Shown: positions 18,401 to 26,821 of the stretch, in pieces
Numbering within the stretch: the first letter of the stretch is position 1
Layout: each line of letters begins with the position of its first letter
Source: Embleya sp051903075
GTDB taxonomy: Bacteria; Actinomycetota; Actinomycetes; Streptomycetales; Streptomycetaceae
NCBI RefSeq assembly: GCF_051903075.1
Contig: NZ_CP182422.1
Span: forward strand, 248,001 to 312,000
DNA: 64,000 nt
Reading direction: 5' to 3'
Made by a program: the position numbers and the translations under genes
The notes under the pieces: generated by a model
What the model saw: the letters and a program-made list of their open reading frames with translations, nothing else
Told to the model about the DNA's origin: nothing
Databases searched by the model: none

Positions 18401-18531
18401 GCCGGCTCGCCGAATCGCTGGACCACGCACGCGCCGTCGAGTCCCGGGACCTGGACACCATCGACGAACTGCTCACCACCGTCGAGGACGCCCCCGACGA
18501 CGCCCCGACCGACCCGACCCGACTCTCGTGA
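15415..18531 (+). CDS. NRPS protein C*-A*-T with degenerate condensation and adenylation domains
   Basis: This 1,038-aa protein has the size and order of a C-A-T module, but only the carrier domain looks functional (Ser966 in F-F-G-L-G-G-T-S-L). The C domain (about 40-440) has T157-R158-H-S-I-D162-R163 where H-H-x-x-x-D-G is expected. The A domain (about 460-940) has lost the A3 phosphate loop (R-A-R-P-T-P-R-V in its place), the A7 T-G-D (A-N-T-R-A) and the A10 catalytic Lys. The overall A-domain length is kept and the frame is open, so it looks like a retained structural scaffold rather than a fresh pseudogene. Its T domain would have to be charged in trans. The ATG overlaps the upstream stop, and the next gene begins eight bases after its own stop. 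Confidence 0.85.
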   Translation: MTGPKSPAPQARRRALRSVLRRIDHETREREFTEPRPEGADIPLTLDQEWLYTAASAVPDLARMAVTGRLETEYRLDHARLRDAVETVAAATPALGLLVEEHGGTLVQVPGSGARVRWHETPDEPAWSAPFDPRHGPLCRAAIGSSDAGCTLTLAVTRHSIDRASMGLLLAAVADAYRDGTVPPTGGFGVADHAYWHRRRFSPERLAELLPTAAERLGPARPSLFPYDRPPVVGPASAAGASLSRRVPAPAEPRVALLAAVGAALRRFGAASPLRLGLDDPGRHTPQTAELVGRLGTVGVLPLRIDGGVDAAALTPRAREAIAACERAPLPLAALADLRPQTWEAEPLLPVGLDTVSLPVPHPGDGPARIRLLPSPVPMYGLEFVLAVGGGESELLAEYDPDLFDPTTIDALTTLVAHFLDPAASDTATPLATPAIARDRALGDTDLLAGWAGRPADDVLITERCGKLTGARVVAAVRAIRTALTEAGARGGDTVVLAADDSADSAAALLGALDFGADVLVRNADDPPAWSDAVANAAHARFELLPDGTVNHVVGVAERPGSAPCARPVEASTADDDDAPHDPPGALLVGLRARPTPRVLRIPSSALPRAADRLADALGTAASDVFAPDFVWGGEDAAICVLTAARSGATLLLPAGAEPADARFDALSEAGATVAELPFSFAESVPVHLLELRAAYRRLTEPTSPGEGQDAAPQRRWWAPAVPDALLTGPDPHASTCATPYHVLNDDLLPVPVGGTGTLWAAVDPGTGYLDEPAACADDFRPDPVGGGGRIANTRALVRVGADGTLRLVRPPDDRVCVRGRSILLADLAATLAQETGRPTVAGTQPLDWGRAEHPYAAIGTPGARTPTPENPPDRLRRLLPGAAVPETVFVIEDTENTGCTEPTHTDALAHAARSAAERAARFDARPYTPPATDTERALARDVLVPVLGVPRVGRDDNFFGLGGTSLQLIQVLARVHAAHGVDVALADVFAAPTLRRLAESLDHARAVESRDLDTIDELLTTVEDAPDDAPTDPTRLS

Positions 18532-18538
18532 GGTCACC

Positions 18539-21500
18539 GTGGCAATGGTCACCCCCGCAGACGAACCGCCCGTTCCCGACCGTATCCCCCTCTCCCCCGC
18601 CCGGCAGGACATCCTCGTCGCGGCGGCGCTGGACGGCTCGGTGCGCGGACTCGCCCGCCAGATCCGCCTCACCCTGGCCGATGCCACGACCGCCGACGTA
18701 CACCAAGCCTGGCTCGAACTCATGCGTCTGCGCCCGGAGTTGGCGGTCGGCGTCGACTGGTCACAGGCTCGCCCGACGCTCGTGCGCACCGGCGTCGCGC
18801 TGCCCTTCCGCCGCGCCGAGGACGATGCGACGGCGCCCGACCGGGCGACGTACGACGGCACTTCACCCGACCGCGCGGCCCACGAACGTGCGGTGGCCGA
18901 GGAACTGCGCCGCGGCTTCCCGCCGGAGCTGGACACCGCGCTCGGCCGTCTCCTGTGGTCGGACACGACCCACGAGGCGGTGTTCACCTACCATCCGCTG
19001 CTCGTCGACGACTTGGGCGCGCACCTGCTGCTGAGCGACCTCGCGGCCCTGCTGCGCGGTGAACGACCGGTGGATCGGCCGAACGACCCGCCGGTCCGGC
19101 CGGATTCGGCCGAGCAGACCGAGGCGACCGAGTTCTGGCGGCGTTCGCTCGCGGACGTCGACGGCGCGACACCGCTGTTCCCCGAACCCGCCGCACGCAC
19201 CGGTCGGGAGCCGGGGACGGTACGCGTCGCGCTGTCCGCTCCCGCGACCGACGCGGTCCGGGAGTTGGCCGCGACGGCCCACTCGTGCAAGTTGCGCGTG
19301 GTCGCCGCCGCGTGGGCGTCCGTGGTGGCCAGGTTCCGCGGCGAACCGCTCGCGGTGATCGGCCTGTCCGTCGATACCCGGCCCCCCGCGCTGCGGGCGT
19401 GCCTGAGCCCCTTCGAGCGCACCCTGCCCACGCCCGTCCGGCTGGACGACACCCCCGCCGCGGCGTGGATCGCCGCGCTGTCGTGGTGGATGGAGCGGGC
19501 CCGCGCGTACGGCCGACTCCCGGGCGCGGTGCTGCACGAACTCTCCGGCGCGGAGCGCGGCGTGGCGCTGTACGACTCGGTGGTCGACGCGCGCGACGAC
19601 GCGGCCGTGCCGGCGCCGGAGGCCGCGGGCCCACCGCTGGCCGTCGGTGTCGAGGACGATGGCGCGACGCTGACCCTGGTGGCCCGATACGCCCCCGAGG
19701 TCGCCGACGCGGAGCGGGTCGAACGCCTGCTGCGCTGCACGGCGGCGGTACTCACCGGGGCGGCGGCCACGCCGGACACCCCGATGAGCCGGCTCCCCCT
19801 GGTCGACGCGGCCGAGGCGGCGGCGCTGAACGCGCACAACGACACGGCGGTGGACCACCCCCGCGACAGGTGCCTGCACCAACACGTCGAGGACCAGGTG
19901 GACCGCACGCCGGACCGCCCCGCCCTGGTCCACGAGGGCGCCTCCATGAGCTACGCCGAACTCGACCGCGCCGCGAACCGCCTTGCCCACCACCTGATCG
20001 ACCTCGGTGTACGGCCCGACACCATCGTGGGCCTGTGCGCGGAGCCGGGGTTCGAGCTGAACGTGGCCATCCTGGCCATCCTCAAGGCGGGCGGCGCCTA
20101 TGCCCCGCTGGATCCGTCCTTCCCACCGGACCGGCTGCACTACCTGGCCCGGGACCTGGACTGCGAGGTGGTGCTCGTGCAGCGCCGACTCGTAGAACTC
20201 CTGCCGAAGCCGGGCCACTTGGTGGTCCTGGACGAACCGCAGGCGTGGGCGGACCGCCCGGGTGATCGGCCGGACACCGGGGTGGCCCCGGACAACCTCG
20301 CCTACGTGATGTACACCTCCGGGTCCACGGGCCGCCCCAAGGGCGTGTTGGTCCAGCACGGCGGCGCGGTCAACTTCGTGTGGTGGATCAGTCGACTGTA
20401 CGAACTTCAGCCGGACGAGGCGGCGTTGCAGTGGACCGCCTACAGCTTCGACGCCGCCGTGTGGGAGTTGTTCTGGCCGCTGTTCGTCGGCGCGCGTGCC
20501 GTGCTCGCGCCGCCGAGGCTGCACCTGGACCTCGATCGTTTCACCGAGTTGATCCGTACCGAACGGGTCGCCACGCTGCACTTCGTCCCGGCGATGCTGC
20601 AGACCTTCCTCACCGCCGAGGACGCCGGTTCCTGCACGTCGTTGCGATTCGTCTTCGCCAGCGGCGAGCCGATTCCACCCACCCTGGCCGAGCGATTCCA
20701 TACGACACTCGACGCGGACCTGATCAACCTCTACGGCGTCACCGAGGTCTCCATCGACACCACGTTCCATGTGTTGTCCCGCGAGGTCGGGCTGCCGTTC
20801 GTGCCGTCGGGTCGGCCGATGAACAACGAGACCACCTACGTGCTGGACCGGCATCTGGAACCGGTGCCGTTCGGCGCGCGCGGAGAGGTGTACATCGGCG
20901 GGGAAAGTGTCACGCGCGGCTACCACGGGCGTCCGGGCCTGACCGCCGACCGGTTCGTCCCGGACCCGTTCGCGGGCGGCGGGGCCCGGCTGTACCGCAC
21001 CGGGGACGTGGCGACCCTGCTGCCGGACGGGAACCTGCACTTCCTGGGCCGCAGCGACCATCAGGTCAAGGTGCGCGGCATCCGGATCGAACCGCATGAG
21101 GTCGAGGCCGAGATCGCCGAACATCCCGAGGTCCGGGAGTGTCTGGTCGTGCCGTGGGGCGACGGCAGCGAACGCAGCCTGGCCGCCTATGTCGTGCCGC
21201 GAGGCGACGACCTGGACGTGGCCGGGTTGCGGGCCTTCCTCGCCGCGCGGATGCCCGGCTACATGGTGCCGACCTCGATCGCGACGTTGTCCGCCTTCCC
21301 CCTCGGGCACACCGGCAAGATCGACCGCAAGGCGTTGCCCGCGCCGCGCGGTGTGATCGACGAGCGGTTGACCGACGGGGTGGCGCCGCGCACCGACACG
21401 GAACACGAGGTCGCCCGGATCTGGCAGGAGGTGTTGCGCGTTCCGAGCGTCGGCGTGCTGGACGACTTCTTCGCCGTGGGCGGCAACTCGTTGCTCGCCA

Positions 21501-21691
21501 CCCGGGTGATCGCCGCCGTGCGCGGCCGGTTCGGGGTACGGCTGCCGCTGCGCACGTGGTTGGAGTCCAGCGCCGTCGCGGACCTGGCCGCCGCGATCGA
21601 CCGGTGCCGCGACGAGGAGGAGAGCGTGGCGGCGCTGGTCGCCGAGGTGGCCGGCCTGCCGGAGGACGAGGTGCGGGAGCCGGGACGATGA
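18539..21691 (+). CDS. NRPS protein C*-A-T, predicted serine-activating
   Basis: This 1,050-aa protein has a C domain lacking the catalytic His pair (Y151-H152-P-L-L-V-D157-D158), a complete A domain (about 455-955) and a T domain (Ser near 984, G-G-N-S-L-L). A-domain motifs are clear: A3 Y-T-S-G-S-T-G-R-P-K-G, A4 Y-S-F-D-A-A-V-W, A5 N-L-Y-G-V-T-E, A7 Y-R-T-G-D and A10 H-T-G-K-I-D-R-K. The code read by hand in GrsA order is D-A-W-H-F-S-L-I-D, close to the known serine code D-V-W-H-L-S-L-I-D, so L-serine is the likely substrate. The protein continues about 35 residues past the T domain. The GTG follows a GAGG site, and an in-frame ATG lies two codons later. The gene overlaps the following C-domain gene by 4 bp. 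Confidence 0.9.
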   Translation: MAMVTPADEPPVPDRIPLSPARQDILVAAALDGSVRGLARQIRLTLADATTADVHQAWLELMRLRPELAVGVDWSQARPTLVRTGVALPFRRAEDDATAPDRATYDGTSPDRAAHERAVAEELRRGFPPELDTALGRLLWSDTTHEAVFTYHPLLVDDLGAHLLLSDLAALLRGERPVDRPNDPPVRPDSAEQTEATEFWRRSLADVDGATPLFPEPAARTGREPGTVRVALSAPATDAVRELAATAHSCKLRVVAAAWASVVARFRGEPLAVIGLSVDTRPPALRACLSPFERTLPTPVRLDDTPAAAWIAALSWWMERARAYGRLPGAVLHELSGAERGVALYDSVVDARDDAAVPAPEAAGPPLAVGVEDDGATLTLVARYAPEVADAERVERLLRCTAAVLTGAAATPDTPMSRLPLVDAAEAAALNAHNDTAVDHPRDRCLHQHVEDQVDRTPDRPALVHEGASMSYAELDRAANRLAHHLIDLGVRPDTIVGLCAEPGFELNVAILAILKAGGAYAPLDPSFPPDRLHYLARDLDCEVVLVQRRLVELLPKPGHLVVLDEPQAWADRPGDRPDTGVAPDNLAYVMYTSGSTGRPKGVLVQHGGAVNFVWWISRLYELQPDEAALQWTAYSFDAAVWELFWPLFVGARAVLAPPRLHLDLDRFTELIRTERVATLHFVPAMLQTFLTAEDAGSCTSLRFVFASGEPIPPTLAERFHTTLDADLINLYGVTEVSIDTTFHVLSREVGLPFVPSGRPMNNETTYVLDRHLEPVPFGARGEVYIGGESVTRGYHGRPGLTADRFVPDPFAGGGARLYRTGDVATLLPDGNLHFLGRSDHQVKVRGIRIEPHEVEAEIAEHPEVRECLVVPWGDGSERSLAAYVVPRGDDLDVAGLRAFLAARMPGYMVPTSIATLSAFPLGHTGKIDRKALPAPRGVIDERLTDGVAPRTDTEHEVARIWQEVLRVPSVGVLDDFFAVGGNSLLATRVIAAVRGRFGVRLPLRTWLESSAVADLAAAIDRCRDEEESVAALVAEVAGLPEDEVREPGR

Positions 21692-23073
21692 GCACGGACA
21701 CCGGCGCGGAACTGCGGGCGCGGCTGCGGGCGTTGTCGCCGGCGAAGCGCGAGCTGCTGACCGCGCGGCTGGCCGAACGGGGGCTCCTGCACTACCTGGA
21801 CGGCGGCCCGGAGCGGGTCGACGGCGAGCCGGACGAGGTGACCGTCAAGCAGGAGGCGTTGTGGCGGGCCCATCGGGGCGGCGACGACGGCGACTTCCAC
21901 CACGTCGGCCTGGTCTGCGGCTTCGCGCCGGACCGTACGCCCGAGGACGTCGCGCGGTCCGTGTGCGAGGCCGTCGCGCGGCACGAGGCGTTGCGCTGCT
22001 CGTACCACCCGGCCGGGCAAGGCGGTGTCCGGGTTCGCGGGCACGACGTCGACGACGTGCCGGTGGAGCACACCGTCGCGGCCTCTACCGATCGGGCGGG
22101 CGCCTGGCGCAGGACCGGGGAACTGGCGTTGCGAGATGGAAGTTTGGCGTTTCGGCTGGATCGGCCGCCGGTGCGGTTCCGGGTCGTGGACGCGCGGCCG
22201 GCCGCGGTGTTGCTGAGCGTGGTGGCGCACGACATCGCGTGCGACCGGTATGGGCTGCGTACCGTCCTCCTGCCGCAGCTGTGCGGGGTGCCGGTGTCGG
22301 GCCGCCTGCGACCGCGCGACGTGGCGCACTGGCAGCGCCGCAGCCTGGAGTCGGGCGTGGTCCGGCAACAACTCGCCCGCCGCGTCGAGCGGTTGGCTCC
22401 GTGCGCCCCGCTCGACCTGCCCGACCTCGGCGACCGGAAGGGGGCGCGGCTGCCGGTGCGGATCGACGCCGCGACGGCGCGCGGCCTCGATCGACTCGCC
22501 CGATCGAGCGGATCCAGCCTGTTCGCCGTGTTGTTGGCCGCCTGGGGGTCGGTGGTGGCCGAGGCCCACGACCGCGCGGACACCCTGGTGGGCTGCTGCA
22601 CCTCGGGTCGCCACCGACCGGAACTGGGCGGCGTGCTCGGCGACTTGGCCAACACCATGGTGGTCCGCGTCGCGGCCCGACCGCGGCCGGAGCAGGCCGA
22701 TGCGCTCCGCGGGACCCGGGACGAGCTGACGGCCGCACTGGGCGACGGCGATGCCCCCTTCGAGCGGGTCTTCGCCGCCCTCACCGGCCGCGACGCGGAC
22801 GTGGACGGGCCGGTCCGGGACGAGGACATCAGGGTGCGATTGACCCTGGACGAGGAGGACGGGGTGGCGGAGTTGCCCGGTTGCCTCGGCGTCGAGGACG
22901 TGGACTTCGGCTACGCCAAGACATCGCTGAGCCTGGAATTGGCCGTTGGGCCCGATGGCGGGTTGGCGGGTGGTCTCGCCCATCGACCGACGGACGTACC
23001 CCACGAGCGCGCGACGGAGTTGGCCGCTATGCTCCACACCCGGCTGACGGCGCTGTCCCGGGTCGGCGGTTGA
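21688..23073 (+). CDS. Freestanding condensation-like domain lacking the catalytic His
   Basis: This 461-aa protein starts with the helical L-R-A-R-L-R-A-L-S-P-A-K-R-E-L-L linker often seen before C domains, then a C-type fold with a recognisable C-terminal half (residues around 250-330 match the lobe with V-G-C-C-T-S-G-R). At the active site it reads A-H181-D182-I-A-C-D186-R187, so the second His is Asp and the final Gly is Arg. Peptide bond formation by the usual mechanism is doubtful. It could be a structural partner, a cyclisation or epimerisation variant, or an interface for transferring chains. It is the last gene of the plus-strand operon, coupled to the serine module by ATGA, and is followed by the convergent regulator. 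Confidence 0.82.
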   Translation: MSTDTGAELRARLRALSPAKRELLTARLAERGLLHYLDGGPERVDGEPDEVTVKQEALWRAHRGGDDGDFHHVGLVCGFAPDRTPEDVARSVCEAVARHEALRCSYHPAGQGGVRVRGHDVDDVPVEHTVAASTDRAGAWRRTGELALRDGSLAFRLDRPPVRFRVVDARPAAVLLSVVAHDIACDRYGLRTVLLPQLCGVPVSGRLRPRDVAHWQRRSLESGVVRQQLARRVERLAPCAPLDLPDLGDRKGARLPVRIDAATARGLDRLARSSGSSLFAVLLAAWGSVVAEAHDRADTLVGCCTSGRHRPELGGVLGDLANTMVVRVAARPRPEQADALRGTRDELTAALGDGDAPFERVFAALTGRDADVDGPVRDEDIRVRLTLDEEDGVAELPGCLGVEDVDFGYAKTSLSLELAVGPDGGLAGGLAHRPTDVPHERATELAAMLHTRLTALSRVGG

Positions 23074-23103
23074 GCGGTGTGCCGGCGGCCGCGGGCGAGC
23101 GGG

Positions 23104-23125
23104 CCGGGCGCACGATCCCGCCCGG
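23104..23125. terminator. Possible weak terminator hairpin between convergent genes
   Basis: CCGGGCG (23104-23110) and CGCCCGG (23119-23125) form a 7-bp stem with an 8-nt loop, between the stop of the last NRPS gene and the stop of the regulator. Confidence 0.4.
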
Positions 23126-23178
23126 ATCCGGTCACCCGCCCGCGACGCCTCCGCGCCCCCACCGCCGCCCCCGGCGGC

Positions 23179-23709
23179 TCAGTGCCCGCCGGCGCCCGAC
23201 CAGGCGAGGTCGTCTTCCCTCGGGTCGTGCAGGTCGAGCAGATATCCGCGCCCCCACGCCGTGCGAATGGACAGGTGCAGGCAGCCGATCCGCCGACGAA
23301 GCCGCAGTATCCGCAGGTCCAGGGCATTGCGCCGCTGCGCACAATCGCCCGGCCACACCCGGCGGACCAGGCTCTCCCGGGGCACCACCTCCTGGAACGA
23401 CTCGACCAGGACGCGCATCAGATCCGCCTCCGCCGGGGACAGCGAGAGTCTGCGTCCCCCGAAGCGCAGTACACCCTCACGATCGATGCAGGGCAACGCA
23501 CCCGCCTGGGCCCTGGCCGCGAGCGCGGCGCGGCGCGCGCCGAAATCCGCTCGACTGATCGGTGGCCTGACCCAGTCCTCCAGGACGTTCAGGCCCGTGG
23601 GCGCCGACACGCCGTGACCCTCCAGGACCAGCAGGCAGGGCAGTCCCCGTGACCTGCACACCGCTCGCTTTTCCGCCTCGGACGGCCACCGTAAAATTTT
23701 GACTTCCAC
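23179..23709 (-). CDS. Winged-helix (OmpR-type) transcriptional regulator with a TTA codon
   Basis: This 176-aa protein has an N-terminal domain of about 85 residues and a C-terminal OmpR/PhoB-type winged-helix domain (about 90-165: L-S-L-S-P-A-E-A-D-L, then R-E-S-L-V-R-R-V-W, then L-D-L-R-I-L-R-L-R-R-R-I and W-G-R-G-Y-L). The N-terminal part includes L-L-V-L-E-G-H-G-V-S-A-P and E-D-W-V-R. It does not show the Asp pocket of a response-regulator receiver, so phosphorylation control is unlikely. The GTG start at 23709 has GAGGA nearby. The sixth codon (23692-23694) is TTA, implying bldA dependence in streptomycetes. Its place at the end of the NRPS cluster suggests a pathway-specific regulator. 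Confidence 0.8.
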   Translation of the reverse strand: MEVKILRWPSEAEKRAVCRSRGLPCLLVLEGHGVSAPTGLNVLEDWVRPPISRADFGARRAALAARAQAGALPCIDREGVLRFGGRRLSLSPAEADLMRVLVESFQEVVPRESLVRRVWPGDCAQRRNALDLRILRLRRRIGCLHLSIRTAWGRGYLLDLHDPREDDLAWSGAGGH

Positions 23710-24555
23710 GCGATCCTCATTCCAGAATGCTCATGGAAAATTCAGGCCCGCGAAGAATCGAGGTGCGCCCGCACCACATTCACCGACAATTCATGGAGAG
23801 CCGTCGGCAAACCTTCCACCCACGTCGACGCGCCTGAACCCGGGCAGTTCCGCATATCGGACCGCAATTCGCAATCAACGAATACGCCCCACCTGTCGTG
23901 CGCCCGGCCCCACCACGCGAGCCTGCTGCTCGTATATGTGTCGTGCCGTATCGCTCCGCGCCCTCGACTACTCGACCCGTACAACCAACTCACAGGCTGC
24001 CGAGCCTGGTTCGTCGCCGAGGCCAACCGTTTTTCCTCGACCCCGAGACCCGGTCGCGACCCGGATTCGTCGTCCCGCCGATCAGGTCGTACGGCCGACG
24101 CCGTGTTACTCGTCGACTCTGATGCACAACCTGTCCCGATGCCATGATGCTAAACACAATTCGTTCGACGCAACCCTCCGCGACCGGATCGGAAGCCATT
24201 CCATCCAAAAATGCGCTACCGATCACAGGGCGTCTTCCATCGGGTTACTCAAAGCATCCGGGCGAGCCGATTCGCGCCGCTGTGTTAGGCCGGACACCAC
24301 GCGGGTAGAGAGAACTGATTATCCTCCGGTCGGCCGCCGCCGGCACTCCCGAATTCATGCGCTCGCCGTGAACGGCACCGGCCCCGCCACGGTCGCCGGG
24401 TCGAAGGCGTCCGCATGGGAACCGGACGTCTCGTGGGGCGGGATGTGTGGCGGGGCCGGCCTCAGGCGGGTCCGACAGCGGATTGCGCCTGACCGAAACC
24501 ATGCTCCGTTACGACAGGTTGTGAAACGGAGCCGAACCATCTACAGGCCTTGGGC
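23710..24555. other. Noncoding stretch at the right edge of the NRPS cluster
   Basis: About 850 bp without a convincing gene on either strand; base composition is visibly less GC-rich than the surroundings. Open frames through it lack ribosome sites and recognisable protein features. It should contain the promoter of the winged-helix regulator. One AGGCTGCCGA decamer lies at 23994-24003, and a hairpin for the lectin gene at 24503-24532. Confidence 0.6.
24503..24532 (-). terminator. Candidate terminator after the lectin gene
   Basis: GCTCCGTT (24503-24510) pairs perfectly with AACGGAGC (24525-24532) across a 14-nt loop, 24 bp beyond the lectin stop codon. Confidence 0.5.
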
Positions 24556-25074
24556 TCAGAAGCTGCCGGCGGGCACGGTCCAGACCATGTTGCCCGTACG
24601 AGCGCAGGGTTCGATGTCGAGTCGGGCACCGTTGGTCGCGTTGCCGTTGGGAACGTTGATGCAGAGGCTGGACGCAGGGTTGTACAGGCGGTCGAAGTTG
24701 AGGCGACGCCACTCCTGGTTGGCACCGCCGGTGCAGTCCCGAATGGCGAGTTGCGTCCCGGGCAGCAGATTGCCGCCGTCGAGACATTTGGCCTTGGCCA
24801 CGATGGTGCCGTTGGCGATGGTCCACTGTTGTGCCGCGGAGCCGGGGCTGCAGGCGTCGAGTCGTACGGGGGTGCCGTCGACGTCGCCTGCACCGGCGAC
24901 GTCCATGCACTTGCCGCTGACCCAGTGCACGATCGGACCGGTGCCGGCGAGCGGGGTGACCCCGCCGTTCGGGCTCGATCCGACCGCGGAGGCCGTCGCG
25001 CCGGAAAGTACCAGGGCAGCGAAGGAGGTCGCGCAAACCGCTGCCGTGGTGACGAACTTGCTGGCTTTGCTCAT
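24556..25074 (-). CDS. Secreted ricin-type beta-trefoil lectin
   Basis: This 172-aa protein has a typical Sec signal peptide (M-S-K-A-S-K, a hydrophobic core A-A-L-V-L-S-G-A, cleavage after A-T-A-S-A near residue 30). The mature part is a single ricin B-type beta-trefoil with C-x-D and Q-x-W repeat signatures: C-M-D-V-A-G then A-A-Q-Q-W, C-L-D-G then N-Q-E-W, and C-I-N-V then M-V-W. Such domains bind carbohydrate and usually accompany glycoside hydrolases; here the lectin stands alone. The ATG at 25074 follows AGAGGCGG. It is probably an extracellular glycan-binding protein and has no evident link to the neighbouring clusters. Confidence 0.92.
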   Translation of the reverse strand: MSKASKFVTTAAVCATSFAALVLSGATASAVGSSPNGGVTPLAGTGPIVHWVSGKCMDVAGAGDVDGTPVRLDACSPGSAAQQWTIANGTIVAKAKCLDGGNLLPGTQLAIRDCTGGANQEWRRLNFDRLYNPASSLCINVPNGNATNGARLDIEPCARTGNMVWTVPAGSF

Positions 25075-25609
25075 TTCCGCCTCTTGGTGGTGGTTCGGTT
25101 CTCGGTACGGGCCGTCGCGGCGACCGAGGGCACACCCTGGGCGTGGTGCGGGTACACGATGTGGTCCTGCCCGTCCGGCGCGAACCGGGCCCGACCGAGC
25201 CGCATTTCCCTCACCCACCGGCAGATGCCGGACACACGGAGATTGCCTCCCTCGGGTTCGTTGACGGCCTCTGGCACCGTAGGCGGATCCGAATCACCGT
25301 CACCAGAAGAGTTCAGGACAATCCCCACGCCACGGGAACCTCCCATATCACGGGAACTGCGGCGCGATGCCTGCCTTCGACCCGGAATGGGCCCGTTGGT
25401 CAACAGGTCGACAGGACACGGTTGTTCGTCATGTCGCGGGAAAGGGTTCGAGATGCGACTCACATCGACGCCGCGGACAAACCTCGTGACGTGGATCGAT
25501 CGGCACGGGATGATGCCTCGGACGCCCCGCCGAACCCGTGCGGCCGACGCGGATCGGCGCCGGCACACGATGCGGGCGGTCCGAACTCATCGACAGGAGA
25601 ACCTGCTTC
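25075..25609. promoter_or_regulatory. Divergent intergenic region between lectin and DUF4328 genes
   Basis: A 535-bp gap with no convincing gene. It contains a direct repeat CACGGGAAC (25331-25339 and 25349-25357). GGGAAC resembles the -35 element of ECF sigma factor promoters, but no matching -10 could be assigned. Promoters for both flanking genes are expected here. Confidence 0.45.
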
Positions 25610-26542
25610 GTGCTGTGCCCGTTCTGTGGTGGACGACCCGTCGTTCCCGGACCCTGCGGTGCGTGTGGTGGGCAGGCGTACTCGGGCTTCCCCCCGAGTC
25701 CACCACACCCGTTCGCCTCCGCGTACGCCTACCACCCGCCGCGGCCACGCTCGTTGCGCGGGCTCGCCGTCACGCTCTACGTCATGATGGGAATCTCGGC
25801 GCTGGTATCGGCGTTCGCGGTCGTCACTCTGGTCTACCGGGCGGGATTGTGGGACGACATCGCGCACGGGCGGCGCCCCGCTCGGGAACCGAACGAGTTC
25901 AACGACAACCTCGCCCTGTTCTGGCAGCCCTACACGTTCGTGCAACTCGCCCTGATGGCGGTGTTCCTGATCTGGTTCCATCGTGCGCGCCGCAACATCG
26001 ACACGTACCCGGGCCGGCCGCGGCGAATGCTCTCCTCCGGCTGGGCGATCGGCGGCTGGTTCTGTCCGGTGGTCAACCTGTGGTTCCCGCCGCGGATCAC
26101 GGTGGACGTGTGGCGGGCCAGTGACCCCCGCACACAGCACGGCGGCGGACTCACGCGGGGTGCCCTCGTCCTGGTATGGGGTTGGTGGATCACGTTCGTC
26201 GCCGCGATGACGATCGCACTGGGCGTGCGCTACCTCGGCCCCGATGCCGACCCCGAAATCTCCTCCCTCCTGGTCGACACCGTCGCCGACGCCGAAGCCG
26301 CCCGAACGGTGAGCCTGGTCAAGGCCGGCCTCTTCATCGTGCAAATCGTCGCCACCGCTCTCGCGGTCGCCGTGATCGCACACATCACAACGCTACAGAA
26401 CAAGCGCGAAGCGACATTGCCCGCGCCCACGTTCGCCGCACCGCCCCCGACCTTCGCCCCGTACGCCGCCGAACACGCGACAGCAGGACCCCCCGCCCAC
26501 ACCGCCCCCGCTCAGGCTTGGGTAACACCCAACGGCTCGTAG
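25610..26542 (+). CDS. DUF4328 family multi-pass membrane protein
   Basis: This 310-aa protein starts with a zinc-ribbon-like C-P-F-C-G-G ... C-G-A-C-G-G pair, then a Pro-rich stretch, then four predicted transmembrane helices (about 55-80, 110-130, 160-185 and 230-255) with the conserved R-R-N-x-D and W-x-x-G-W-F-x-P-x-x-N-L-W-F-P-x segment of the DUF4328 family. The C-terminal tail is Pro/Ala-rich. The function of the family is unknown; it is common in actinomycetes. The GTG at 25610 has AGGAGAA eight bases upstream and keeps the first Cys pair at residues 2-5, so it is preferred over longer in-frame extensions. Confidence 0.85.
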   Translation: MLCPFCGGRPVVPGPCGACGGQAYSGFPPSPPHPFASAYAYHPPRPRSLRGLAVTLYVMMGISALVSAFAVVTLVYRAGLWDDIAHGRRPAREPNEFNDNLALFWQPYTFVQLALMAVFLIWFHRARRNIDTYPGRPRRMLSSGWAIGGWFCPVVNLWFPPRITVDVWRASDPRTQHGGGLTRGALVLVWGWWITFVAAMTIALGVRYLGPDADPEISSLLVDTVADAEAARTVSLVKAGLFIVQIVATALAVAVIAHITTLQNKREATLPAPTFAAPPPTFAPYAAEHATAGPPAHTAPAQAWVTPNGS

Positions 26543-26821
26543 CAACGTGGATTGCACCGCTCGTGCCTCTCGGGTGACCTGGGCTGCGCCGCGGGATCGT
26601 CGGGTCCGTTGATCCTGGCAGCGCGTCCGAGGTTGTTGCGCGGGGGCGGGTCATCGGGGACGGAGGCTCGGCGGCTCCGAGGCTTCGGAAAAAAGTTTGG
26701 TGGGAGTGGGAACCCCGGGGGCCGTCGGGCGTCTGGATGGCTGTCGTCGGATGGTGGCGGCCTCGGCTCCGAGTGCTCCTGGCTCGGGGATCCGGGTGGT
26801 TGATGGTCCTTGAGGAGAATG

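Noticed and set aside
23699..25264. 521-codon plus-strand open frame across the region between the NRPS cluster and the lectin gene
   Set aside because: It runs antisense to the clear secreted lectin, has no family resemblance and no ribosome site.
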